Positions 1 to 8,236 of a DNA stretch of 64,000 nt are shown in pieces. Under the pieces are notes generated by a model. That model searched no databases. It was not told where the DNA came from and saw only the letters and a list, made by a program, of their open reading frames with translations. This stretch comes from Candidatus Methanomethylophilaceae archaeon. Lineage in GTDB: Archaea > Thermoplasmatota > Thermoplasmata > Methanomassiliicoccales > Methanomethylophilaceae. The DNA is taken from NCBI GenBank assembly GCA_017540825.1, contig JAFYAH010000001.1, positions 1 through 64,000 of the forward strand, read 5' to 3'. The translations under genes were made by a program, and so were the position numbers. Each line of letters begins with the position of its first letter. Position 1 is the first letter of the stretch.

Positions 1-114
1 AAGAGGTGCAGGACGATCTGCGAGGCCCTGAAGGTCCCCGTCCCCGTAGAGGTCAGGGAGAACATGGGGATCTGCAGTCCGGAGGACCTCGAGTCGATGC
101 TGCAGCCCGAGTGA
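1..114 (+). CDS. 3' end of an unidentified gene
   Basis: The first 114 bases read in frame 1 as the last 37 codons of a protein entering from the left and ending in TGA. Codon choice (AGG, GAG, CTG, GTC) matches the neighbouring genes, so it is probably a real C-terminus. The piece has three cysteines and ends with an acidic tail (PEDLESMLQPE). It is too short to identify. About 200 bases separate it from purS, with a TATA-like box just before purS, so it is probably not in the same transcript. Confidence 0.6.
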   Translation, partial: KRCRTICEALKVPVPVEVRENMGICSPEDLESMLQPE

Positions 115-280
115 ATTTACCTACCACACCAGACTTTAGGTGTTAATTGAATATTTTGTCCAAAACTCATATAGGTCCAACGCAACGGATTCTTCTTAAG
201 ATTCGACTATACAGAATGCAGGCGGGCGTGTATAGCAGCAAGATCGCCAAGTGCTGTCCTGCTCGCCTCGCAAGATAGTC

Positions 281-290
281 CTTTTATTGA
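281..290 (+). promoter_or_regulatory. TATA-like box before purS
   Basis: The T-rich element CTTTTATTGA is centred about 26 nt before the purS ATG at 312. That is the usual archaeal distance from TATA box to transcription start, so the purSLQ message may start at or next to its start codon (leaderless). This is inference from spacing only. Confidence 0.4.
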
Positions 291-311
291 TAGCCAGCGA
301 TAGCGCAGTCG

Positions 312-551
312 ATGACAGTAATAGAGATAAGGATCGAACTCAAGAAAGGCGTGGCCGATCCCGAAGGGAAGAACACCAGGAAGACCCTGGAGTCCCTGGG
401 ATTCGAAGGAATCGCCGATGTAAGATCGGTGAAGCTCTTCGAGGTCGAGCTCGACATGCCTGCCGACGACGCCCTCAAAGCGGGCGAGGAGATGTGCAGG
501 AAGCTTCTGGCCAACCCTGTGATACAGAACTACAGGGTAACTGTGAGATGA
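312..551 (+). CDS. purS: Phosphoribosylformylglycinamidine synthase subunit PurS
   Basis: This 79-residue protein matches the small PurS subunit of FGAM synthase, which bridges the PurL and PurQ subunits and helps pass ammonia between them in purine synthesis. The family pattern is visible: an N-terminal strand (MTVIEIRIELKKGVADPEGK), the helix with TLESLGF, the VRSVKLFEVEL strand, and a C-terminal NPVIQNYRV stretch. The length is typical for PurS. It is followed after 4 nt by purL and then purQ, the standard order for the three-protein archaeal and Gram-positive form of the enzyme. The TATA-like box suggests a leaderless start at 312. Confidence 0.95.
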   Translation: MTVIEIRIELKKGVADPEGKNTRKTLESLGFEGIADVRSVKLFEVELDMPADDALKAGEEMCRKLLANPVIQNYRVTVR

Positions 552-555
552 TCAG

Positions 556-2886
556 ATGTCCGGCCTAATGGTGAAGCGCGACGTCCCGTTCCCGCTGTAC
601 GACGTGGGCATCCTTTCCGCCACCGACGAGCAGCTGGAGCAGGTCTCTGCGGACATGTCCCTCGCCCTCTCGCTGGAGGAGATGAAGACGGTTCGCGACT
701 ATTTCAGGAAGGAGGGCAGGAACCCCACCGACGTGGAGCTCCAGTCCTTGGGGCAGGCATGGAGCGAGCACTGCTGCTACAAGAGCTCCAAGCCTATACT
801 CAAGGAGTTCGTCTTCGGCATAGACCGCGACGATGTGCTCTCCAGGGGCGACGCCGGCGTCATGGTCTTCGACGACGACTACGGGTATGCGCTACGCATA
901 GAGAGCCACAACCATCCGTCCGCCATCGAGCCCTACGGAGGGGCGGCGACCGGGATCGGAGGGATCCTGAGGGACGTGGTGTGCATGGGGGCGCAGCCGA
1001 TCGGCCTGGCCGACCCCCTATGCTTCGGCCCGATAGACCATAAAGGGGAGCTTCCGCCCGGGACGAAGCATCCCAGATACCTGGTCAGCGGCGTGGTCTC
1101 AGGGATCAGGGACTACGGCAACCGCGTCGGTATACCCACGATCACCGGCGGCTTCTTCTTCGACGAGAAGTACACCGGCAACTGCCTCGTGAACGTGGCA
1201 TGCCTGGGGATCGTCAAGCGCGCTGATCTCGCCAAGAACTATGCGGGCGGGCCCGGGGAGGTCATGATCCTCATCGGAGGCCGCACCGGGCGCGACGGGA
1301 TACACGGGGTGAACTTCGCCTCCGCGGATCTTACTGCGACCTCCGACGAGGACTCCAGGGGCGCGGTGCAGCTCGGGGACCCCATAACAAAAGAGCCCGT
1401 GATGCACGCATGCTTCGAGGTGAACGCCAAGCATCTCATCACAGGCATGAAGGACCTCGGAGGGGGCGGGCTGAGCTGCGTCGTCGGCGAGATGGCGCTG
1501 GACGCAGGATGCGGCGCGGACGTGGACCTGGAGAAGGTCCCCCTGAAGGAGTCCGGGCTGGCCCCGTGGGAGATATGGGTGTCAGAGTCGCAGGAGCGCA
1601 TGATGTGCACCTGCAAGCCGGAGAACGTCCAGGCCGTCCTGGAGATATTCGAGATGTGGGACGTTCTTGCCACGCCCATCGCCAAGACCACCGACCTCAA
1701 GCGCACCCGCCTGTTCTGGGACGGGGCGCCCATATTCGACATGGACCTGGAGTTCCTGACCGGAGGGCCGGTCTACAACAGGCCCTACGTCCTTCCCGAG
1801 GTCTCCACTAGAGAGAAGGAGAGGTTCCCGGAGCTGCCGTCCGACGACAAGGTCATCCTGTCGCTGCTCTCCGACTTCAACGTGGCGTCCAAGGAGTGGG
1901 CCATACGCCAGTACGACCACGAGGTCCGCGCCGGGACCGCCATCCACCCGATGGTGGGCGAGATGAACAGGACCGGGCCGGGCGACGCCTCCGTGCTGCT
2001 TCCGGTCCCCGGGAGGCTCAAAGGGCTCGCCGCCGCCATCGGCTGCAACCCATGGTTCACCGAGGCCGACCCGTACAACGGCGGAATGTCGTGCATAGAC
2101 GAGACCTGCAGGAACCTGGTGGCCGTCGGCGCAAGGCCAAACGCGTTCACCGACTGCCTGAACTTCGGCAACCCGGAGAAGCCGGAGAGGCTGGGGGAGT
2201 TCAGAGAGGCCGTCAGGGGAATAGGGGAGGCCGCCCGCGAGCTGGGGATACCCATACCGTCCGGGAACGTCAGCCTCTACAACGAGGCTCCCGGAGGGAA
2301 GCACATACTGCCTACCCCCATGATCCTCGGATGCGGCCTGGTCGACGACGTGAGGAAGGCCGTGACCGCCGACTTCAAGAAGGCCGGCAGCGTGCTGCTC
2401 CTCGTAGGGTCCACCAAGGACGAGATGGGCGCTTCCCTGCTGTTCCGCAGGTTCGGAGGCGAGCAGGGAGCCGTCCCCGCGGTGGACATCCCGTCTTTGA
2501 AGAGGAAGATGGACGGGCTCCTCAAGGCCATGGACGAGCGCCTGGTCCTGAGCTGCCATGACTGCTCGGACGGAGGGCTCGCCATAGCAGTGGCCGAGAT
2601 GTGCGTCTCCGGCGGGGTCGGCGCGGAGCTGGACCTGTCCGGGATAGACCTTCCCTGCCTGCAGAAGAAGCTGTACTCCGAGAGCAACGGCCGCTGGGTC
2701 GTGGAGGTCGACGGCAAGGACGTGACCAGGTTCTCGGAGATCATGGGCGGCGACGCGGTCCCGATAGGTATAACGAAAGGCGACAGCCTGAGGATAAAGG
2801 ACAACGGTACGGCAGTCCAGGTCGAGGACATGAGGAAGGCCTGGAGCTCGCCCATATGGGACGTCATGGGAGGTGCTGCGGAATGA
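556..2886 (+). CDS. purL: Phosphoribosylformylglycinamidine synthase subunit PurL
   Basis: The 776-residue catalytic subunit of FGAM synthase uses ATP and ammonia from PurQ to convert FGAR to FGAM. Family motifs include EHCCYKSSKP (about 71-80), SHNHPSA (117-123) followed by a glycine-rich GGAATGIGG segment, and a later DCSDGGLA motif, arranged as the two AIRS-like halves of small PurL. The length fits the small PurL type rather than the fused bacterial PurL of about 1300 residues. The ATG at 556 lies 4 nt after the purS stop; a second ATG at 568 is a possible start. The stop overlaps the purQ start (ATGA), so translation is probably coupled. Confidence 0.97.
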   Translation: MSGLMVKRDVPFPLYDVGILSATDEQLEQVSADMSLALSLEEMKTVRDYFRKEGRNPTDVELQSLGQAWSEHCCYKSSKPILKEFVFGIDRDDVLSRGDAGVMVFDDDYGYALRIESHNHPSAIEPYGGAATGIGGILRDVVCMGAQPIGLADPLCFGPIDHKGELPPGTKHPRYLVSGVVSGIRDYGNRVGIPTITGGFFFDEKYTGNCLVNVACLGIVKRADLAKNYAGGPGEVMILIGGRTGRDGIHGVNFASADLTATSDEDSRGAVQLGDPITKEPVMHACFEVNAKHLITGMKDLGGGGLSCVVGEMALDAGCGADVDLEKVPLKESGLAPWEIWVSESQERMMCTCKPENVQAVLEIFEMWDVLATPIAKTTDLKRTRLFWDGAPIFDMDLEFLTGGPVYNRPYVLPEVSTREKERFPELPSDDKVILSLLSDFNVASKEWAIRQYDHEVRAGTAIHPMVGEMNRTGPGDASVLLPVPGRLKGLAAAIGCNPWFTEADPYNGGMSCIDETCRNLVAVGARPNAFTDCLNFGNPEKPERLGEFREAVRGIGEAARELGIPIPSGNVSLYNEAPGGKHILPTPMILGCGLVDDVRKAVTADFKKAGSVLLLVGSTKDEMGASLLFRRFGGEQGAVPAVDIPSLKRKMDGLLKAMDERLVLSCHDCSDGGLAIAVAEMCVSGGVGAELDLSGIDLPCLQKKLYSESNGRWVVEVDGKDVTRFSEIMGGDAVPIGITKGDSLRIKDNGTAVQVEDMRKAWSSPIWDVMGGAAE

Positions 2887-3701
2887 AGCCGGAAGACGTG
2901 AAGGTCTGCGTGATAAGGATCGAGGGGACGAACTGCGAGGACGAGATGGCCGGAGCCTTCGAGGCGGTCGGCGCCCAGGCGGAGAAGGTCCACCTCAAGC
3001 AGCTGATAAAGCAGGCTCCCGCTGGCCTCCGGCGCGACCTGGAGGACTACGACGTCCTGGCGTTCCCGGGAGGGTTCTCCGCAGGCGACTACGTCCGCGC
3101 AGGGGCCATATTCGCCGCCAGGATAAAGGCGGGGATGGGCTCCGAGGTCAGGAGGTTCGTCGAGGACGGGAAGCCCGTGCTCGGGGTCTGCAACGGGTTC
3201 CAGATACTGGTCGAGCTCGGGCTCCTCCCCGCGTTCGAAGGGACGATGTCCGACGTGCCTGCGGCAGCCCTCTACACCAACGACTCCGGGAGGTTCGAGT
3301 GCAGGCCTACGGTACTAAGGAACGACAGCCGCGGGAAGTGCATCTTCGCTTCGTCCATACCCGAGAAGAAGCTGCTCACGATCCCTTCCGCACATGCCGA
3401 GGGGAAGCTCCTGAGCATGGACCCTGACTTCGTGCAGAAGCTGGAGGACAACGATCAGATAGTGTTCAGGTACGTCTGCCCCGACGGGTCTCCCGCAAGA
3501 TATCCGTGGAACCCCAACGGCTCCCAGTCGGACATAGCGGGGATATGCAACCCTGCAGGGAACGTCATGGGCATGATGCCCCATCCCGAGAGGGTCATGA
3601 CGCGCTTCACCCATCCGGACTGGACCAGGGGGTACATTTCGGAGGAGGGCGACGGCAGGGTCGTGTTCGAGTCCGTCATGAGGCATCTCGAGAAGAGATG
3701 A
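2883..3701 (+). CDS. purQ: Phosphoribosylformylglycinamidine synthase subunit PurQ
   Basis: This 272-residue class I glutamine amidotransferase supplies ammonia to PurL. The nucleophile elbow GVCNGFQIL places the catalytic Cys at residue 103, and the His/Glu of the triad lie in MMPHPERVM near the C-terminus. FPGGFSAGDYVRAG is the typical PurQ oxyanion-loop region. The start chosen at 2883 overlaps the purL stop as ATGA; the open frame extends upstream inside purL, but that part is antisense-like noise. The gene ends 8 bases before an 11-G tract and converges on the riboflavin kinase gene. Confidence 0.96.
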   Translation: MKPEDVKVCVIRIEGTNCEDEMAGAFEAVGAQAEKVHLKQLIKQAPAGLRRDLEDYDVLAFPGGFSAGDYVRAGAIFAARIKAGMGSEVRRFVEDGKPVLGVCNGFQILVELGLLPAFEGTMSDVPAAALYTNDSGRFECRPTVLRNDSRGKCIFASSIPEKKLLTIPSAHAEGKLLSMDPDFVQKLEDNDQIVFRYVCPDGSPARYPWNPNGSQSDIAGICNPAGNVMGMMPHPERVMTRFTHPDWTRGYISEEGDGRVVFESVMRHLEKR

Positions 3702-4399
3702 GAAACGAGGGGGGGGGGGCGCGTCCCTCCTCTATTTTGCCGTCGGAACGATATCCTCACGTCTACGCGGTCGCCGTCCTCGAGGCTGAGGGTGCGGCGG
3801 AGATGGAACTGGCAGATTATCTCTATGGTGTCGACGTAGTGGGACCTCTCCGGCACCACTATCGCGCAGTCGATGTTGCTTATCTTGGCCTTGTAGGCTA
3901 TCACGTTGCCGAAGCTCCTGCCGTCTTGGACGAAGCCCTCCACCAGGATCCCGGAGGTTCCTCTTACGACGTCCAGCTTGCTGACGTCCTCCGGGTCCAG
4001 GGCGATGTTCAGCGTCCCTTCGAACGGAGCGAAGCCGAGGAGGGATTCGAACTGCTTCATGTAGCCGCTCTGGCAGATGTAGTAGCTCCCCTCGCCCATC
4101 CCGGAGGTGACGCACCCGTGGACGGTGACGTGGTCGGACAGCTCGAATATGCGGCGGTACTCGTTATACTCCTTCTTGAGCTCCTCTACCCCTTTGGGGG
4201 TGATCTTTATGCGCTGCCTCCTCGCCCCCAGGTCCCTCACGATGTACTTCTCATCCAGAAGCTCCAGAATTCTTTTCGAGGCAGACTGCTGGCTCATCTC
4301 CAGGATGCTTCCAAGCTCGCGGGACGAGACTGCTACGTAATCGTCTACAGCTCCTAGGAGAGCTAGTTTTCTGAGCGCAAACGAGTACTTGTTGCCCAT
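3455..4399 (-). CDS. ribK: CTP-dependent riboflavin kinase with N-terminal winged helix
   Basis: The first ~90 residues form a MarR-like winged helix (ELGSILEMSQQSASKRILEL, then the wing RRQRIKITPKGVEEL). Residues ~95-222 match the DUF120 riboflavin kinase fold, which makes FMN using CTP; GYMKQFESLLGFAPFEGTLN and the closing LEDGDRVDVRIS are typical. The HTH suggests it may also regulate its own or flavin genes, as known for the archaeal RbkR family. The conserved domain ends near 3735, but the literal frame runs through the G11 tract and 247 bp into purQ antisense. With one G fewer the frame would stop at 3676, overlapping purQ by only 26 bp, which is more plausible. A TATA-like element 26 nt upstream suggests a leaderless message. 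Confidence 0.85.
   Translation of the reverse strand: MGNKYSFALRKLALLGAVDDYVAVSSRELGSILEMSQQSASKRILELLDEKYIVRDLGARRQRIKITPKGVEELKKEYNEYRRIFELSDHVTVHGCVTSGMGEGSYYICQSGYMKQFESLLGFAPFEGTLNIALDPEDVSKLDVVRGTSGILVEGFVQDGRSFGNVIAYKAKISNIDCAIVVPERSHYVDTIEIICQFHLRRTLSLEDGDRVDVRISFRRQNRGGTRPPPLVSHLFSRCLMTDSNTTLPSPSSEMYPLVQSGWVKRVMTLSGWGIMPMTFPAGLHIPAMSDWEPLGFHGYLAGDPSGQTYLNTI
3709..3719. repeat. Homopolymer of 11 G between purQ and ribK
   Basis: Eleven consecutive G residues sit between the 3' ends of the convergent purQ and ribK genes. The tract falls inside the C-terminal reading frame of ribK, where a one-base change in length moves the stop codon. It may be a slippage site or a sequencing-length error. 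Confidence 0.9.
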
Positions 4400-4420
4400 G
4401 ATGGTGAATGGAAGCGTCCT

Positions 4421-4428
4421 TAATATGA
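4421..4428 (-). promoter_or_regulatory. TATA-like box before ribK
   Basis: On the minus strand the element reads TCATATTA and is centred about 26 nt before the ribK ATG at 4399, so a leaderless transcript is likely. An operator for the HTH of RibK could overlap here, but no clear palindrome was seen. Confidence 0.35.
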
Positions 4429-4537
4429 ACTTGTCGATGTATTACACATTGGTTTTGTAATCGTGATTTTATACAGGATTATTGCCGAAAAAGGATACTT
4501 AACTCATCCAATGAACGTTCCGGACAGGCGTCCGGAT

Positions 4538-4569
4538 AACAAAAAAGAAAAAAAAGGTCCCGGAGGACC
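4538..4569 (-). terminator. Hairpin plus T-tract terminator
   Basis: Read on the minus strand, a perfect 5-bp stem GGTCC/GGACC with a 4-base loop is followed by about 15 bases that are almost all T. It lies 8 bases after the stop of the small membrane gene at 4577-4945 and fits a transcription terminator for that gene. Confidence 0.65.
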
Positions 4570-4576
4570 GATTGTT

Positions 4577-4945
4577 TCAGACAGCCTTCCTGCTGTCGCC
4601 GTACCTCACGACGGTGGGGCACGCGGCGAGGGCGACGTTGACGACGCCTATCGCCAGGAGGAAGATCTGCACCCACAGGAAGGTGGAACCATAGAACATC
4701 GACACGAGAGTGACTGCGACGCATACTCCGGCGATGACGGCGATGGACTTCCCTGCAATGGGGGCGGTCTTGGCGAACGCGCCTGCGGTAGCGAAGAACA
4801 TCGTCGCCACGAGCAGGTTGAAAGCTACGTTGTTGATGGCGTCGAGGCTGCCGTCCCAGGAGTACGCAAGCGCCGCCATGGCGACTATTCCTCCGAGCAG
4901 CCCGAGCCCCATGCCAACGGACATCTTTTTGGGGATTGCACTCAT
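4577..4945 (-). CDS. Small four-helix membrane protein
   Basis: This 122-residue protein has four hydrophobic segments (about 10-30, 40-60, 65-85 and 90-110) and a short charged C-terminus, so it is probably an integral membrane protein. No family was recognised. It lies 43 bp downstream of another membrane protein on the same strand (4989-5549), which suggests co-transcription, and it is followed by a good hairpin/T-tract terminator. Codon use is like the neighbouring genes. The function is unknown. Confidence 0.7.
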   Translation of the reverse strand: MSAIPKKMSVGMGLGLLGGIVAMAALAYSWDGSLDAINNVAFNLLVATMFFATAGAFAKTAPIAGKSIAVIAGVCVAVTLVSMFYGSTFLWVQIFLLAIGVVNVALAACPTVVRYGDSRKAV

Positions 4946-4988
4946 ATCTTACACCTTTGGATTTATCTCGATTCGGATATTAAACACA

Positions 4989-5549
4989 TCAGTCCAGGAT
5001 CAGCTTGAGGCTGTCGGCCGCGACCCATGCAATGGTGCCTGCGATCATGACCGCTTCTCCCATCTCGGGCGAGATTCCCAGGAAGGCGATCGCGGCGGCC
5101 GCGAGAACGCATGAGCAAACGGCTGCGTTGAGCATCCTGCCCTCTTTTCCGTCCGCGGAACCAGCCGCGATGATCGCGAACGCCAGGCACACCATCAGGA
5201 GGACCGAGAAAAGGAAGTGGTAGTTCTCGCCCGAGTGGACTATGCCTATTGCGAACAAGAGCGCTCCGGCGATCATCATGAGCATGCCGGAAGCGCATTC
5301 CGCGCCGCGGTAGGCGTAGGCCTTGCCGATGCCGTACACGAACATGAGGATTCCGACAAGGATGCATCCGTAGTTGAACATGTCCGCGGCAATGCTCACG
5401 CTGGAGATCCCGAGCTTGGACACGTAGTCGTTCCCAAAAGTCCAGGAAGGATCCGCGCAAGCGGCCACCACCCAGACGACGGAGAAGATGAAAGCTGCGA
5501 CAAGCCCTATGGCGCCGAAGCCTGCCGCGCTGCGATTTTCCTCTTTCAT
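4989..5549 (-). CDS. DUF998-like membrane protein
   Basis: This 186-residue protein has six hydrophobic segments. The N-terminal half has the pattern I associate with DUF998 proteins: a first membrane helix, then YVSKLGISSVSIAADMFNYG, and a conserved His after a later helix (IGIVHSGENYH). DUF998 members are uncharacterised integral membrane proteins common in archaea. The start at 5549 lies about 25 nt from an AT-rich element shared with the divergent GPN GTPase gene. The family assignment is by eye and moderate. Confidence 0.65.
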   Translation of the reverse strand: MKEENRSAAGFGAIGLVAAFIFSVVWVVAACADPSWTFGNDYVSKLGISSVSIAADMFNYGCILVGILMFVYGIGKAYAYRGAECASGMLMMIAGALLFAIGIVHSGENYHFLFSVLLMVCLAFAIIAAGSADGKEGRMLNAAVCSCVLAAAAIAFLGISPEMGEAVMIAGTIAWVAADSLKLILD

Positions 5550-5565
5550 GCGTACCGAACTTATC

Positions 5566-5579
5566 TTAATTATTATATT
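5566..5579. promoter_or_regulatory. Divergent promoter between DUF998-like gene and GPN GTPase
   Basis: An AT-only stretch (TTAATTATTATATT) lies 25 nt from the minus-strand start at 5549 and 52 nt before the plus-strand start at 5631. It could serve as a TATA box in both directions, giving a leaderless message on the minus strand and a leader of about 30 nt with an AAAGGAGG ribosome site on the plus strand. Confidence 0.45.
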
Positions 5580-5630
5580 GGTTTTGTTTTACCGTTCTCA
5601 TCCATCCATGCCAAAGGAGGCAATATCGTC

Positions 5631-6395
5631 ATGAAGAATGTGTTTTTCGTCGGCACCGCCGGGAGCGGCAAGAGCACCCTCGTCGGAGCGTACAAGCAGT
5701 GGCTGGACAGCAACGGCGTCGATTCGATAGCCGTCAATATGGATCCCGGCGCGGAGTCCCTTCCGTACGACCCGGACATCGACATTAGGGAATGGATAAG
5801 CCTGGACGAGGTCATGAGCGAGTACCAGCTCGGCCCCAACGGCGCGCAGATCGTCGCGGCGGACCTGATGGCGGTCAACATCGAGAAGATGACCAGCGTG
5901 TTCGCCGAGTACGACACGGACTACGTCCTCGTGGACACCCCCGGCCAGCTCGAGCTCTTCGCGTTCAGGGAGTCCTCCAACCTCACCGTCAGCGCGTTCG
6001 GAAAGGAGGACTCCATGCTGGTGTACCTGTCCGATCCGTCTCTGTGCAGGACCCCCAACGGCTTCATATCGGCGATGACCCTCGGGGCGCTGGTGCAGTT
6101 CAGGCTGCAGCTCCCGATGCTGAACCTTCTGTCGAAGAGCGACACCCTGTCCGACGACGACGAGCAGAGGATGCTGGACTGGTACTCCCTGCCGGACGTC
6201 CTCTACGGGGATCTCCTGGACGCGGATTCCATGCCCCAGACTGTCGTCGGCATGGAGCTGTTCAAGGCTATGGAGAATACGGGGGTGTTCGGAGAGATCC
6301 GCTCCGTCTCCGCACAGGACGAGATAGGCTTGGAGGAGATATACGCAGCGTCGCAGCTCGTGTTCTTCGGCGGCGAGGACACCGCGAGGGAGTGA
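5631..6395 (+). CDS. GPN-loop GTPase
   Basis: This 254-residue protein is an archaeal GPN-loop GTPase, related to Pab0955 and eukaryotic GPN1/XAB1, which in eukaryotes helps assemble RNA polymerase II. The P-loop GTAGSGKST is at 8-16, the name-giving Gly-Pro-Asn at 68-70, the G3 motif DTPGQ at 102-106, and a G4-like LSKSD after residue 165. The ATG at 5631 is preceded by AAAGGAGG at a suitable distance; the open frame upstream has no coding character. It converges on the PAN gene. Its client in archaea is not established. Confidence 0.93.
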   Translation: MKNVFFVGTAGSGKSTLVGAYKQWLDSNGVDSIAVNMDPGAESLPYDPDIDIREWISLDEVMSEYQLGPNGAQIVAADLMAVNIEKMTSVFAEYDTDYVLVDTPGQLELFAFRESSNLTVSAFGKEDSMLVYLSDPSLCRTPNGFISAMTLGALVQFRLQLPMLNLLSKSDTLSDDDEQRMLDWYSLPDVLYGDLLDADSMPQTVVGMELFKAMENTGVFGEIRSVSAQDEIGLEEIYAASQLVFFGGEDTARE

Positions 6396-6437
6396 GTAGG
6401 AAGGGGAGGGCCTCCCCCTCCTTCGAGCCTGAGCGGC

Positions 6438-7649
6438 TCAGACGAACATGTTAGCGGGAAGGTCGGGCATCTTCCCTTTCTTCGCGTCGAGGACCTTCTT
6501 CCTGGCGTTGTCGAAGTCCTCCTGGGTCACCGTGTCGCGGTCGTTCCTGATCGCGAGCATGCCCGCCTCGGTGCACATGTTCTTGATCTCGGCGCCCGAG
6601 AGGCCGTCGGTGGTCTCGGCCAAGGCCCTGGGGGATATGCCGTCCTCCACGTTCATGCGGGCGGTGTGGATCTTGAAGATCTGCTCCCTTCCGTCGACGT
6701 CCGGCAGGCCGACCTCGATTATGCGGTCGAACCTCCCGGGCCTGAGGAGGGCGTCGTCGAGGATGTCGGGCCTGTTCGTGGCCCCGATGATCTTTATGTT
6801 GCTCATAGGAGTGAACCCGTCCAGCTCTGACAGCAGCTGCATGAGGGTCCTCTGGACCTCCCTGTCGCCGGAGGTGGTGACGTCCAGCCTCTTCGCGCCC
6901 ACCGAGTCGAGCTCGTCGATGAATATGATGCTAGGGGCCTTCTCCTTGGCGAGCTCGAACAGCTCGCGGACCAGCCTGGCGCCTTCGCCTATGTACTTCT
7001 GCACCAGCTCTGAGCCCACCAGCCTGATGAACGTCGCCTGGGTGGCGTTGGCCACGGCCTTGGCCATGAGGGTCTTCCCGGTCCCGGGAGGCCCCACCAG
7101 GAGGACGCCTTTAGGAGGCTCTATCCCCACTTTCGCATACAGCTCGGGCCTGAGCAGAGGGTCTTCCACGGCCTCGCGGAGCTCCATCATCTGGGTCTTG
7201 AGCCCGCCTATGTCGTCGTAGGAGATGTTGGGCTTATCGACTATCTCCGCTCCGGAGACGACGGGATCGACCGATGACGGGAGGACGTCCATGATGGACA
7301 GGGTCTGCTTGTTCAGAGAGACCCTGGACCCGACGATCAGGTCCTTGTCCGAGACGTAGGAGGACACCGAAACGACGAAGTCCGGGCCCGTAGTGCTCTT
7401 CACCACTGCGCGGTGGTTGGGAAGCACGTCCCTGAGGGAGCCGATTATGAGCGGCGGGCTCTTCAGCCTCTCCAGCTCGTTCCTGAGCCTGGTTATATCC
7501 TTCTGAAGCCTGAACAGCTCGCTCTCCGAGTAACGCTTCTCAGTCTCCGCGTTCTGGAGATCCTCCATGAGCTTGACGTTCTTCTCCTCGAGGGACGCGA
7601 TCCTCTCTCTAAGTTCGGAAACGTCCTCGGTGACTCCCTCGTTAGTCAT
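6438..7649 (-). CDS. pan: Proteasome-activating nucleotidase PAN
   Basis: This 403-residue AAA ATPase unfolds proteins for the archaeal 20S proteasome. In order it shows an N-terminal coiled coil (about 8-62), an OB domain (65-125) and an AAA module with Walker A GPPGTGKT (186-193), Walker B IIFIDE (241-246) and the second region of homology with GATNRPDILDDALLRPGRFD. The family C-terminus is a hydrophobic-Tyr-X tail that docks into the proteasome; here it ends Met-Phe-Val, a Phe variant of that motif. The gene is monocistronic or divergently regulated with MBF1. Confidence 0.96.
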   Translation of the reverse strand: MTNEGVTEDVSELRERIASLEEKNVKLMEDLQNAETEKRYSESELFRLQKDITRLRNELERLKSPPLIIGSLRDVLPNHRAVVKSTTGPDFVVSVSSYVSDKDLIVGSRVSLNKQTLSIMDVLPSSVDPVVSGAEIVDKPNISYDDIGGLKTQMMELREAVEDPLLRPELYAKVGIEPPKGVLLVGPPGTGKTLMAKAVANATQATFIRLVGSELVQKYIGEGARLVRELFELAKEKAPSIIFIDELDSVGAKRLDVTTSGDREVQRTLMQLLSELDGFTPMSNIKIIGATNRPDILDDALLRPGRFDRIIEVGLPDVDGREQIFKIHTARMNVEDGISPRALAETTDGLSGAEIKNMCTEAGMLAIRNDRDTVTQEDFDNARKKVLDAKKGKMPDLPANMFV

Positions 7650-7677
7650 GTTTCCTCGGTCTCTGAAAAAGTGTACT

Positions 7678-7687
7678 GTTATATAAG
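7678..7687 (-). promoter_or_regulatory. TATA-like box before pan
   Basis: GTTATATAAG (CTTATATAAC on the minus strand) is centred about 33 nt before the pan ATG at 7649, which would leave a leader of under 10 nt. Confidence 0.5.
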
Positions 7688-7710
7688 CAGTACATAGAAT
7701 GGTCCGATAC

Positions 7711-7720
7711 GCTAATTAAT
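7711..7720 (+). promoter_or_regulatory. TATA-like box before MBF1 gene
   Basis: GCTAATTAAT is centred 27 nt before the preferred MBF1 ATG at 7743. This supports that start and a near-leaderless message rather than the earlier in-frame ATG at 7719, which overlaps the box. Confidence 0.4.
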
Positions 7721-7742
7721 GTGCTATTCTGTTAGAGAGGGT

Positions 7743-8234
7743 ATGATTTGCGAGATGTGCGGAAGAGACGTCCCCCAGACGAGGACGGTCATCGTGGAGG
7801 GCTCCAGGCTCAACGTGTGCCCCGCCTGCGCCAGGTTCGGGGAGGACTTCAAGACATCCTCCGCGGGAGGCGCGCCGGTGACTCAGTCCGTCATCGAAGA
7901 GAGGCTGGAGAAGCGCGAGAGGAGGATGAAGTCCAAGGACATATACGCCGGATCCACCAGCGTGGAGCTCGTCGACGACTACGGCGGAGTTATCAGGGCC
8001 GCTCGCGAGGCCAAAGGCATGGACCTGGAGAAGTTCGCGTCATCCATTCTGGAGAAGAAGGGGACGATCGCCAAGATCGAGTCCAACAGCCTCATTCCCG
8101 ACGACAAGATCATCAAGAAGATCGAGAAGGCCCTGGGCATAAAGCTGACCGAGACGGTCCAGTCCGGAGCAGCTGTCGGGCCTGGAGGGTCCGGAGACAG
8201 GATGACCCTCGCCAATTTCATCAAGAAGGCCTGA
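7743..8234 (+). CDS. mbf1: Multiprotein bridging factor 1 (archaeal MBF1)
   Basis: This 163-residue protein has the archaeal MBF1 layout: an N-terminal zinc ribbon with Cys at 3, 6, 26 and 29, a lysine-rich linker, and a Cro/C1-type helix-turn-helix at about 75-128 (IRAAREAKGMDLEKFASSIL, then IAKIESNSLIPDDK). In eukaryotes MBF1 bridges TBP and activators; archaeal MBF1 has been linked to the ribosome. An in-frame ATG 24 nt upstream is possible, but 7743 places the first CxxC at the family position. The gene ends 2 bp from the convergent DUF2240 gene. Confidence 0.93.
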   Translation: MICEMCGRDVPQTRTVIVEGSRLNVCPACARFGEDFKTSSAGGAPVTQSVIEERLEKRERRMKSKDIYAGSTSVELVDDYGGVIRAAREAKGMDLEKFASSILEKKGTIAKIESNSLIPDDKIIKKIEKALGIKLTETVQSGAAVGPGGSGDRMTLANFIKKA

Positions 8235-8236
8235 GG

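Noticed and set aside
1582-2559. Long minus-strand open frame (325 codons) opposite purL
   Set aside because: It is antisense to a well-supported purL, has no ribosome site and is typical of GC-rich shadow frames; the same applies to the other long antisense frames such as 36299-37849 and 49968-51425.
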